Source of the DNA: Candidatus Altimarinota bacterium
GTDB lineage: Bacteria; Patescibacteriota; Gracilibacteria; RBG-16-42-10
Direction of reading: 5' to 3'
Length of the DNA: 18,149 nucleotides
Assembly (NCBI GenBank): GCA_017984655.1
Contig: JAGNZB010000016.1
Location: 1 to 18,149 of the forward strand
In this document: piece after piece, positions 4,985 to 12,007 of the stretch
Position numbering within the stretch: the first letter of the stretch is position 1
Layout: each line of letters starts with the position of its first letter
Program-made: the position numbers and the translations under genes
The notes under the pieces: generated by a model
Told to the model about the DNA's origin: nothing
Database searches by the model: none
What the model saw: only the letters and a program-made list of their open reading frames with translations

Positions 4985-6361
4985 ATGGCTCTCAAGAAAG
5001 GCGGCATCATTACCCTCACCATCGACAAACTGGTTTTTGGGGGCATGGGATTGGGAACACATGAAGGCATAAAAATCTTCGTCCCTGATAGTGTGCCCGG
5101 CGATACCGTCGAGATTCGCATTCGCAAGAAAAAAAACAACTATGCAGAAGGAGTGATTACTCAGATAATTACTAGTTCACCCCAAAGAATCACAGCTCGC
5201 TGCCGTCACTTCGAGCAATGTGGCGGTTGTACTTGGCAATTCCTCTCCTACCCGGACCAACTCGCTTATAAACAAGGCATTGTCTCTGAATCATTCGAAC
5301 ATATTGGCGCTGTCACTGACATTCATAGCAAACCAATCATTGGCAGTGAACAATACTGGCACTACCGCAACAAAATGGAGTTTAGCTTTGCTACTGACGA
5401 GGCAGGCACACCCATGCTAGGACTCCATCCCAAAGGCTACCACTACGATGTCTTTGACCTTGAAGAATGTTTCCTCCCCCACCCAGCTTACGCAGAAATC
5501 GTCAAACTAACGAGAGAGTGGGCAAAGAACAATGGTGTCAGCGTCTACACTCCCAGAACCAATAGTGGCACTTTGCATACAATGGTGATCAGACACAATC
5601 AAGCAGAGCAATTCTTGATCAACATTGTCACCAGAGAGACAAAACTCCCAGCTGTAGCAGAGCTCAAACAAGCATTGGCACACCTACCCATTGTCAGCTG
5701 CTTGCACACGTATCTTTACTCAGAGACCGGACATGCCACCACCAAGACCACCAAGATACTCTGGGGAACCGATCACCTTTCGGAAGAACTAGACTTGGGT
5801 GCGACCTGGGGCAAATTAGATTTCACAATCTATCCCGAAGCATTTTTCCAGCCCAATCCTCGCCAAGCCACGATCCTGTACAGTACAGCACTCAACCAAG
5901 CACAAATTCAATCCACTGACACCGTCCTCGATCTCTATTGTGGTACTGGCACACTAGGGCTCTTTGCTAGCCGACAAGCAAAACAAGTAATCGGCATTGA
6001 TAATGTCGCCGATGCCATCAAGAGCGCCAATGACAACGCACGAAGGAATCAGTGCACCAATGCCACCTTTCACACTGGTGACACTGCTACTGTCCTACAA
6101 TCGCTACAAATCACCCCCACAGTAGCAATTGTCGATCCACCACGAGCGGGACTGCTACCGGATGCCGTCACTGAAATCATCAAACTCAACCTCCAGCGAC
6201 TAGTCTACATATCCTGCAATCCCACCACCCAGGCTCGCGACATTCGCCTCTTTATTGAGGCTGGTTATCAAATCATCAGCATGCAACCTGTCGATATGTT
6301 CCCCCACACCTATCACATTGAAAACATAGTGGTGATCGAGAAAAGCCAAGCTAAAGCCTAG
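4985..6361 (+). CDS. rlmD: TrmA/RlmD-family RNA (uracil-C5)-methyltransferase
   Basis: This 458-aa protein has an N-terminal TRAM-like RNA-binding domain (about 5-62). An iron-sulphur cluster set follows: Cys73, Cys79, Cys82 (CRHFEQCGGC) and a distant Cys162 (EECFLPHP). QPNPRQATILY (289-299) precedes the SAM motif VLDLYCGTGTLGLFA (314-328), then VDPPRAG (383-389). The catalytic cysteine is Cys411 in YISCNPTT and the general base Glu446 in HTYHIEN. This is the full set of the RumA group, which makes 5-methyluridine in 23S rRNA (U1939 in E. coli for RlmD, U747 for RlmC) or in tRNA. Which position is modified cannot be told. The TAG stop ends at the base where an upstream in-frame GTG of the next gene begins. 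Confidence 0.92.
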   Translation: MALKKGGIITLTIDKLVFGGMGLGTHEGIKIFVPDSVPGDTVEIRIRKKKNNYAEGVITQIITSSPQRITARCRHFEQCGGCTWQFLSYPDQLAYKQGIVSESFEHIGAVTDIHSKPIIGSEQYWHYRNKMEFSFATDEAGTPMLGLHPKGYHYDVFDLEECFLPHPAYAEIVKLTREWAKNNGVSVYTPRTNSGTLHTMVIRHNQAEQFLINIVTRETKLPAVAELKQALAHLPIVSCLHTYLYSETGHATTKTTKILWGTDHLSEELDLGATWGKLDFTIYPEAFFQPNPRQATILYSTALNQAQIQSTDTVLDLYCGTGTLGLFASRQAKQVIGIDNVADAIKSANDNARRNQCTNATFHTGDTATVLQSLQITPTVAIVDPPRAGLLPDAVTEIIKLNLQRLVYISCNPTTQARDIRLFIEAGYQIISMQPVDMFPHTYHIENIVVIEKSQAKA

Positions 6362-6387
6362 TGTACCGTCTCAAAATCAGGTATAAT
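6359..6387 (+). promoter_or_regulatory. Promoter with consensus -10 before the pyruvate kinase gene
   Basis: A perfect TATAAT lies at 6382-6387, with 24 bp between it and the ATG at 6412. No good -35 box is found at the right distance (TAGTGT is the nearest). It suggests that the kinase has its own short-leader transcript in addition to any read-through from the methyltransferase gene. Confidence 0.45.
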
Positions 6388-6411
6388 GAATTGATTTTTA
6401 CAAAAACAAAC

Positions 6412-7428
6412 ATGTTGGAATACGTCATCACAGTCGGACCATCTTCACGTTCACTACCAGTGCTCATGCAACTGATCGAACAAGGAGTGACTATTTTGCG
6501 ACTCAATTTCTCTCACGGCACCCATGAATGGTACACAGAGCTCTTTCATGACATCGCATTGCTCAAGGCCCAATATCCACATGTACGCGTCCTAGCAGAC
6601 ATCTCAGGTCCATCACTACGGATCAAAACACCCCAAGAACAAACAATCACTTGTAATCAAGGTGATCAGCTCATTATTGAACAAGACAATCCTGAACACT
6701 GTCAGCTATCGTTGGCAGAAGTGACAGGACAACTTCACGTCGGTGATCACATCATCTTCGGCGAAGGATATGGGACTGCTACTATTACAAAAGCAGAGGG
6801 AAATAGATTAGAACTAAGCTGTGAAGGGACATTTGTGGTCAAACACAAAATGCACCTCCATACTTCAGCTGAGATCCGTACTACCTCGATCACTGAAAAA
6901 GACTGGCAGGATTTGGAATTCTTGCTTGATAAACCAATCGACATCGTCGCCGTATCATTTATCCAAGATCGCCAACCAATCGACACAGTCCGCAGCTACC
7001 TCGCAAAACACGGTAAAGTCTACCCCATCATGAGCAAGATCGAGACGCAATCAGCGATCAATAACCTGACTGAGATCGTTCAAGCCAGTGATATGCTCAT
7101 GGTCGCCCGTGGTGACTTAGCCCTGGAAGCTGAAATCACTGAGCTACCAGAAAACCAACTTGCGATCATCGAAGCCGGCCGAGCCCAAAACAAACCGGTA
7201 ATCGTCGCTACGCAAATGCTCTATTCAATGGTCAAAAATCCCATGCCCACTCGTGCTGAAATCAATGATATCGCCCTCGCCACTCGCCAGGGTGCTAGCG
7301 GACTAATGCTTTCAGATGAGACCACAGTCGGTGATTATCCCCTCAAAGCAGTCTATTTCCTCAAAGCAATCAGCGAACGAGCACAGGAAAACAAGAAAAA
7401 AGCCCAATCTACAGTATTAGCTGTCTAA
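6412..7428 (+). CDS. pyk: Short, divergent pyruvate kinase (A and B domains only)
   Basis: This is a 338-aa protein; pyruvate kinases usually have about 470 residues. Visible are ITVGPSSR, RLNFSHG (30-36), an inserted B domain (about 75-145), IMSKIETQSAINN with the catalytic Lys209, MVARGDL (230-236), PTRAEINDIA and LMLSDETTVGDYP. The protein ends soon after, so the C-terminal allosteric and tetramer domain is absent. Several canonical positions differ: the usual DTKGPEIR reads DISGPSLR, the GVNLPG loop reads HKMHLHT, and LSGETA reads LSDETT. Normally it converts PEP and ADP to pyruvate and ATP; activity and metal or potassium dependence may differ here. The ATG at 6412 is chosen over GTG 6361 because TATAAT lies between them. 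Its last 12 bp overlap the convergent SLH gene. Stop TAA. Confidence 0.8.
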   Translation: MLEYVITVGPSSRSLPVLMQLIEQGVTILRLNFSHGTHEWYTELFHDIALLKAQYPHVRVLADISGPSLRIKTPQEQTITCNQGDQLIIEQDNPEHCQLSLAEVTGQLHVGDHIIFGEGYGTATITKAEGNRLELSCEGTFVVKHKMHLHTSAEIRTTSITEKDWQDLEFLLDKPIDIVAVSFIQDRQPIDTVRSYLAKHGKVYPIMSKIETQSAINNLTEIVQASDMLMVARGDLALEAEITELPENQLAIIEAGRAQNKPVIVATQMLYSMVKNPMPTRAEINDIALATRQGASGLMLSDETTVGDYPLKAVYFLKAISERAQENKKKAQSTVLAV

Positions 7429-8625
7429 CTCAAGAAAAAAATCGATAACACGGGCCACATCTCCACGTGAGATTGGTTGATTGGGATCAAAACTAGTCAT
7501 GGTTGGAGAGAGAGTAAATCCCTTCGCGCGTGCAGTCTCGACATAACGAGCTTGTTCACCATCGAGTACTCCTGGCAGCTGAGAATGGTCAGCGCCATCG
7601 ATAACCAAATTGAAAGCATTGAAAATAATTTTGAACGCTTCAAAAGCGCTCACGGGACGATCAGGATAAAATTTCCCATTCTGTCCATTGATCCACCCTT
7701 GGAGATGACCAAAAGTGACATAACGAGCAAGCTCATGAGATTTTGGTAGATCACTAAAGCCACTATCACGATCGACGAAGCTACTAACATCATTTTTGGT
7801 CGCCAACGCAATCACCTTCATCAACTCAGCCCGAGTAATTGAAGCATCGGGGTAAAACAAAGTAGCAGTACGTCCCTTGACGATATTGAGGCGCCAGAGA
7901 TTGGTAATATGCTCTTTCGCCCAGTGATTTTGAGTATCACTAAATGGTAAACCACCAGGAAGAGTCGTCGTAATTCTAGTCTGTTTCTGACTATCAAGAC
8001 AACGAGCATCAGTACTGCTGAGCTGACAACCAGTAATACTGGCAGCAACTGATTTGAGCTGACGATCAAGCGTAGAGTAGGTATTGGAAAGATCAGTAAG
8101 GAGATTAAGCTGTACCAAGAATGACTTAGTAGGCGCTACAGTCGGACGATTGGTCCCATACTTAGCAAGGGCTGTGAGAAAAGTAGCCACTGACTGTTCA
8201 GAATTGAAACAATAGGTATAACTCTCAAAACGATAATTCATTGCCATACCGACAGCACAATCAGCCTTGGATTTCCCACCACTGCTCAGTACCAATCGAT
8301 CAAAATCATTCTTGGCGATCGCCAAGGTAGAGAGCTCAGGCAAGATCTGTTTGGCTTGTCTATCCAAAAACGTCAACAAAGTATCCGTTTTGTTCGATGC
8401 TTCCTGCAAATACCCCTTGGTAGCAACCCAACTAGGACAGTTGGTAGTACAGTCCAGCTGAGCCTGCCCAATCAAGTTATTGACGGCAGAAACATCAGCA
8501 ATAATTGAGGGATCGACATTGCCAGGGAGCTGATCAACATTGATCGCAAACACTGATGGCAATGACGCCAGTGACAAGGCAAATACCAAAGACACAAACA
8601 AGACCTGACGAAGCGGATGACGCAT
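7417..8625 (-). CDS. Secreted protein with C-terminal SLH repeats
   Basis: This 402-aa protein has a signal peptide (positive start MRHPLR, hydrophobic 8-22, likely cleavage after SVFA at 27). Residues 28-220 form a helical region with six cysteines (59, 63, 123, 139, 200, 209) that could form disulphides outside the cell; no known fold is recognised. Three S-layer-homology repeats follow: 228-277 (FSDTQNHWA...ITRAEL), 290-340 (FSDLPKSHE...VSAFEA) and a weaker one at 352-402 (ISRGDV). SLH domains hold proteins to cell-wall polymers, so this is a surface or envelope protein. It overlaps the convergent pyruvate kinase gene by 12 bp. Its own promoter lies at 8650-8678. Stop TAA. Confidence 0.85.
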   Translation of the reverse strand: MRHPLRQVLFVSLVFALSLASLPSVFAINVDQLPGNVDPSIIADVSAVNNLIGQAQLDCTTNCPSWVATKGYLQEASNKTDTLLTFLDRQAKQILPELSTLAIAKNDFDRLVLSSGGKSKADCAVGMAMNYRFESYTYCFNSEQSVATFLTALAKYGTNRPTVAPTKSFLVQLNLLTDLSNTYSTLDRQLKSVAASITGCQLSSTDARCLDSQKQTRITTTLPGGLPFSDTQNHWAKEHITNLWRLNIVKGRTATLFYPDASITRAELMKVIALATKNDVSSFVDRDSGFSDLPKSHELARYVTFGHLQGWINGQNGKFYPDRPVSAFEAFKIIFNAFNLVIDGADHSQLPGVLDGEQARYVETARAKGFTLSPTMTSFDPNQPISRGDVARVIDFFLELDS

Positions 8626-8649
8626 AAAAGTATTGGGGGAATTGTCAGC

Positions 8650-8678
8650 ATCGTAGAAGACTTATCGCAGATACTCAA
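8650..8678 (-). promoter_or_regulatory. Promoter of the C-terminal-SLH gene
   Basis: On minus, TTGAGT (8678-8673) and TACGAT (8655-8650) are spaced by 17 bp. The -35 box overlaps an inverted repeat CTCAA-CATAT-TTGAG (8675-8689), which could be a regulator site. The leader to the ATG at 8625 is about 17 nt. Confidence 0.5.
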
Positions 8679-8727
8679 CATATTTGAGTTTACGAACCGC
8701 CCCGAATGACGGCGAATCTAATCAACT

Positions 8728-8756
8728 TTGACAACATCAAGAGGCTTAACTATAGT
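8728..8756 (+). promoter_or_regulatory. Promoter of tRNA-Glu
   Basis: Consensus TTGACA (8728-8733) and TATAGT (8751-8756) are separated by 17 bp. The tRNA begins 17 bp after the -10 box. This is the strongest match to sigma70 consensus in the window. Confidence 0.7.
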
Positions 8757-8773
8757 CTCAGCGCAATTTATAT

Positions 8774-8845
8774 GGGGCCATCGTCTAATGGTTAGGACGC
8801 CAGGTTTTCATCCTGGCAATGGGGGTTCGATTCCCCCTGGCCCTA
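8774..8845 (+). tRNA. tRNA-Glu (anticodon UUC)
   Basis: The acceptor stem is GGGGCCA with TGGCCCT (8774-8780/8838-8844), including a G1-U72 wobble. U8 is followed by C9. The D arm is the GTCTAATGGTTAGGAC form typical of glutamate tRNAs. The anticodon stem is CCAGG/CCTGG with loop TTTTCAT, anticodon TTC at 8807-8809. The T arm is GGGGG-TTCGATT-CCCCC. The discriminator is A and CCA is not encoded. It reads GAA and GAG. Confidence 0.95.
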
Positions 8846-8962
8846 CGATCTCGCCACAAGCGAGTAGTCTTTTTCCTATTTCCTCGATCCTCAGTTTTTC
8901 GCCTGGGGGCATTTTGCGAGATCAAGGAAAGAGGAACGAGGAAACAGGAAATAATCGCTCAG
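8846..8962 (+). repeat. tRNA-linked repeat, copy 4 (after tRNA-Glu)
   Basis: The element begins directly after the tRNA. GATCTCGC (8847-8854) pairs perfectly with GCGAGATC (8916-8923). The left arm also forms the hairpin CTCGC-CACAA-GCGAG (8850-8864), followed by TTTTT (8870-8874), a good intrinsic terminator. A second possible stem joins TTTCCTCGATCCTC (8879-8892) with GAGGAACGAGGAAA (8931-8944), 13 of 14 pairs. The core CAGTTTTTCGCCTGGGGG and a purine-rich tail follow, ending near TCGCTCAGG. Confidence 0.85.
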
Positions 8963-8981
8963 GGGCAAATAATGACTCATT

Positions 8982-9056
8982 CCTCCGTTTTTAGCCTAGG
9001 GTACATTTTGCGAGATCAAGGAAAGAGGAGCGAGGAAACAGGAAATAGTCGCTCAG
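8982..9056 (+). repeat. tRNA-linked repeat, copy 5 (core and tail)
   Basis: This is a second core-plus-tail copy lying 94 bp after the first. CCTCCGTTTTTAGCCTAGGG is followed by TACATTTTGCGAGATCAAGG, a purine-rich tail and TCGCTCAGGAAC. It lacks the terminator hairpin and left arm. Apart from a few changes and one indel it repeats 8889-8962. Confidence 0.8.
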
Positions 9057-9175
9057 GAACAGCACAGCTCAAAGATATTGATCTCACTATCTAGAAGACA
9101 CCCTCCGGCGGTCTGTAGAGGGATATGAGAGAGAAATACAGAATCCAAAACAAACCAGGTCGGGAAGTTTATAGA
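9057..9175. other. Spacer between the repeat array and the 482-aa gene
   Basis: No gene, promoter or clear terminator is recognised. A short self-complementary stretch (AGAC...GTCT with CCCTC...GAGGG, about 9093-9121) is present downstream of the minus-strand gene, but it has no T tract. Confidence 0.3.
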
Positions 9176-10624
9176 TTACTTTTTGCGATGCTCAGAATAA
9201 CTCCTTGCTAATCGAAGCAGCTTGGTTTCATGGGTTTCTTCTCGATAATGACTTTCAGCTTTATCACCAAGTGACTCTTTTAATAATGTTTCGTCGCCAC
9301 TGGCAATAGCCACTCGTATTTGTGTGGATTTTTCTGGCATTGCTTTCATTTTAGCAAGAATCTGATCAATTTCAGATGACTCAGTGGATCGATTCAGCTC
9401 AACCAGTTGGACCTTTTCCACCAACTGGGCCGCGCTCAATTGTCTCCCCCCCTCTCTGCGATCCTTGACTACAAAACGAACATCTTCTGCTCGATTCGCA
9501 GACACAATAGGCAGCATTCTTTTTCGCGCAATTTTCTTATTCGTAGCCAGAGCCTCTTCAGCGTTGATAATCAAAGTATTTCTTTTCACTAAAGCAGTAG
9601 CGATTTCATTCACTAACGTGCCGATCGTAGCAAGAGCATCTTTTTCAAGCTTGGTTCTTTTCACCTCAGAAAAATAAAGCATTTTCCCCAATGCATCAAC
9701 AATCTTAGTAGGATCAACACCATCTTCATTTCTCACTAATCTACACAAAGCCTCAAAGTCCTTCGCAGACATTCGTTGTAAACTATATCGTAGTCTCTTA
9801 CGCTGATCAGCACGAAGCGTAGACATCAGTGTATCAGGAGCTATTTCACCAAAATGAGTATTACGGTTGTGAACCAAAGGCCAATCAGCAGTACGAATAC
9901 TAACCTCATCGATCAAAGAGACAAAACCACCATTGGCTGCCATAGTACGAACCTTACCAACAAAACCAACTGAGGCATCCATTGCAGCTATAGTTTCATC
10001 TATAGTTTTAGTATGAATACTTTCTCCAGTACGCACAACCATGGCATTATTCTCGAATATATCGTGGTAAGCATCCATATGCCTCAGAAAACGTTCACCA
10101 AAAACTTGTCTTGAGGCAAAAGTTGAAACAATGATATTGAGAACAAGTACCAGCAACTGAAAAGGCAAAGATAATATAACCAGCAAAGCTTTTGCCACTC
10201 CCTCCATATCCTGGTTCAAAGCTAATTCAAAACGTTTTCTTAATAAACCTCGACGTAACTGTGGCGTCAAAACTTGTGCCTTAGGATTCTCAACCCCGCC
10301 AGCTCGCTTCCGAGGTGTAGCCATCGCCCGCTGCCCCTCTATGAAACTGCTCCCATCCTCACCTACTAACAATTTAAGCTCTTCACCATCGGCCCCGTGC
10401 ATGAGCTCTGCAACTTGTTCAGCTCTGGTAGGTTGCTGCAAGGCGGTCAAAGTTTGTTCAATATCTCCAGGATCAACATCAGGCTCTTTTCTCGCCATAA
10501 TCAGAGCCAATCTCCGCCTATCTACGTCTGCACTAGAAATTACATCAACAGTCTTCAATGGTTCACGAACTTCCCGAGTTACAAACTGCTCATGATTATC
10601 AGGATCTCCAGATCGTTTGGTCAT
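9176..10624 (-). CDS. Unassigned 482-aa protein with one membrane segment
   Basis: I do not recognise this protein. It has a charged, probably flexible N-terminal part (about 1-140, rich in Asp, Glu, Arg). One strongly hydrophobic segment lies at about 144-170 (ALLVILSLPFQLLVLVLN...). A long mostly helical, charged C-terminal part (about 175-482) follows, ending in a basic tail (SEHRKK). There is no signal peptide, so a single-pass membrane anchor is likely. The ATG at 10624 is preceded by AAAAGG, one of the very few Shine-Dalgarno-like sequences here. It lies 68 bp after the GHKL-like gene on the same strand and probably shares its transcript, so the two may work together. Stop TAA. Confidence 0.65.
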   Translation of the reverse strand: MTKRSGDPDNHEQFVTREVREPLKTVDVISSADVDRRRLALIMARKEPDVDPGDIEQTLTALQQPTRAEQVAELMHGADGEELKLLVGEDGSSFIEGQRAMATPRKRAGGVENPKAQVLTPQLRRGLLRKRFELALNQDMEGVAKALLVILSLPFQLLVLVLNIIVSTFASRQVFGERFLRHMDAYHDIFENNAMVVRTGESIHTKTIDETIAAMDASVGFVGKVRTMAANGGFVSLIDEVSIRTADWPLVHNRNTHFGEIAPDTLMSTLRADQRKRLRYSLQRMSAKDFEALCRLVRNEDGVDPTKIVDALGKMLYFSEVKRTKLEKDALATIGTLVNEIATALVKRNTLIINAEEALATNKKIARKRMLPIVSANRAEDVRFVVKDRREGGRQLSAAQLVEKVQLVELNRSTESSEIDQILAKMKAMPEKSTQIRVAIASGDETLLKESLGDKAESHYREETHETKLLRLARSYSEHRKK

Positions 10625-10692
10625 AACCTTTTTATATTTGTATATCGTGTTATTTTCTCATATCTAAGCAAAAGAGTCTATCTATAGAGAGG

Positions 10693-11370
10693 CTAAGCGC
10701 TTTTAGCTAATCTTCTCGTACGTTCTGCCAATAATAGCAATTGATAGTGAGCTGTAGTCTGATCAGGAGAAAGAAACCATGCAGCTGGAGTATCAGGAGA
10801 GACCAGAGTCGTGAGGCCTCGACCTCTTACTTCCTTGTTCCCCGATGGATAGGTCACACTAAACTGGGCTGCATTGCTATTGGCAACCTGACTCAAGCTT
10901 GCTAGCCGTGATCGCGGGAGCATAGAACTCGACTGTGACAAAACCACCAATACACCAGTACTTCCCACAGCACTTTTGATAATGACGGGCTCACTACGAC
11001 AAAACTCCGTCCCATGTTCGACAGCATTCAGTACTGCAGCCCGAAAAGAACGTTGCAGAGTGGTAAAGTTGGCAATCCCCAAATCGAGCGCCAATGCATG
11101 CAAAGCAGCATTAATAGCATGCTCACTTGCCCGAATATCCGTATTGATAGTGATCGCACGCATAATATTCGAACTAGCTCGAGCGCTCACCACTAATGTA
11201 CTCGGATCAGTATCTACCCACCCCGCTTCAAACAACACACGCAAGCTCTCTCTGAATTCCTTCAGAACCAGAGTTAGTAGCGACTTCTTAGTAATCACTG
11301 CCTCATGGATCGATCGAACAGTACCGATACGAGCCAAGCCATAATCAACTGTGAGCTGTGGTTGCAACAT
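10693..11370 (-). CDS. GHKL/HATPase-like protein, possibly RsbW/SpoIIAB-type
   Basis: This is a 225-aa protein. An N-box-like helix (FRAAVLNAVEHGTEF, 109-123) is followed by two strands and a glycine motif RGRGLTTLV (182-190). These are the hallmarks of GHKL ATPases such as anti-sigma kinases RsbW/SpoIIAB. The G1 aspartate motif (DxGxG) is not visible; the matching place reads LSQSSSM (144-150), so ATP binding may be weakened or lost. The first 90 residues are a separate helical region. In RsbW-type switches such proteins hold sigma factors or phosphorylate antagonists; no such partner is recognised nearby. The next gene downstream encodes a membrane protein. An extended -10 promoter precedes it. 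Stop TAG. The assignment is tentative. Confidence 0.5.
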   Translation of the reverse strand: MLQPQLTVDYGLARIGTVRSIHEAVITKKSLLTLVLKEFRESLRVLFEAGWVDTDPSTLVVSARASSNIMRAITINTDIRASEHAINAALHALALDLGIANFTTLQRSFRAAVLNAVEHGTEFCRSEPVIIKSAVGSTGVLVVLSQSSSMLPRSRLASLSQVANSNAAQFSVTYPSGNKEVRGRGLTTLVSPDTPAAWFLSPDQTTAHYQLLLLAERTRRLAKSA

Positions 11371-11389
11371 AAAACTAGATTCTAATCAA

Positions 11390-11398
11390 ACTATACCA
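11390..11398 (-). promoter_or_regulatory. Extended -10 promoter of the GHKL-like gene
   Basis: On minus, TGGTATAGT (11398-11390) is an extended -10 box (TGn plus TATAGT) that ends 19 bp before the ATG at 11370. The -35 region is poor, as is usual for extended -10 promoters. The leader would be about 13 nt. Confidence 0.4.
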
Positions 11399-11505
11399 AT
11401 AAAACTCACACTGAGAAAAGACTGCATTGATCACCAAAGAAAATAATTGACTACCACTTCTGACCGCAAAAAGATTATGATAGCGACAGATCTTAAGAAA
11501 AACTG

Positions 11506-11928
11506 ATGAAAAAAGGTGTCGACTATATTGGTGTCGCTGTGGGAGCGATGGTGTTCAATCAAGCTGGCCAAGTCCTCATCGCCCATCGCGGACCGAAAGC
11601 CAAGAATGAAAGTGGCAAATGGGAATTCCCTGGGGGTAGTGTAGAGATGTTTGAGAGCCTAGAAGAAGCAATCCACCGCGAGATTCGAGAAGAATTTGGG
11701 ATTGAAGTAAAAATTGTAGAGATGCTCGATGTCGTAAACCACATCCTCAAGGAAGAGAACCAACACTGGATTGGTATCGCCTACATCGCTGAGCATATTT
11801 CGGGAGAACTACAGCTCAAAGAACCAGAGAAGATCGACGCAGCCAAGTGGGTAAACCTAACAGACTTAGATCAGTACACCCTGACAAAACCAACCCAATC
11901 CAATCTCATTGCTTATTATAGAAAGTAA
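11506..11928 (+). CDS. Nudix hydrolase
   Basis: This 140-aa protein carries a perfect Nudix box from Gly44 to Ile66: G-x5-E-x7-REI-x-EE-x-G-I, with Glu50, Glu59, Glu62 and Glu63 as metal ligands. Before it lie the strand VAVGAMVFNQAGQVLIAHRG and GKWEFPGG typical of MutT-like nucleotide hydrolases. These cleave nucleoside diphosphates linked to another group, such as oxidised dNTPs or nucleotide sugars; the true substrate cannot be told. Length is normal for a stand-alone Nudix enzyme. It is divergent from the GHKL-like gene and lies 79 bp before the beta-helix SLH gene. A TATGAT at 11476-11481 may be its -10 box. No Shine-Dalgarno. Stop TAA. Confidence 0.9.
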   Translation: MKKGVDYIGVAVGAMVFNQAGQVLIAHRGPKAKNESGKWEFPGGSVEMFESLEEAIHREIREEFGIEVKIVEMLDVVNHILKEENQHWIGIAYIAEHISGELQLKEPEKIDAAKWVNLTDLDQYTLTKPTQSNLIAYYRK

Positions 11929-12007
11929 TTCTCACAAAACCACAAAACCGACCTTCTTTCAGAATAGACTGACTACTGCTAAGATCCAGATAATAACTAT
12001 TTGATCT

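Noticed and set aside
6361..6411. Kinase start at GTG 6361, overlapping the methyltransferase stop
   Set aside because: A consensus TATAAT lies inside the added stretch, and the family start is matched from the ATG at 6412.
8889..9056. CRISPR array
   Set aside because: There are only two units 94 bp apart, no short repeat-spacer structure and no cas genes; the units also occur singly behind other tRNAs.
4011..9056. Classical insertion sequence or transposase-bearing element for the tRNA-linked repeat
   Set aside because: No transposase frame is present, the element is under 100 bp, and no target-site duplication is visible. A MITE-like origin cannot be excluded.
8728..9094. Two overlapping plus-strand frames of about 90 codons
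   Set aside because: They cover the tRNA-Glu promoter, the tRNA and the non-coding repeats; their apparent repeated residues come from the DNA repeat itself.
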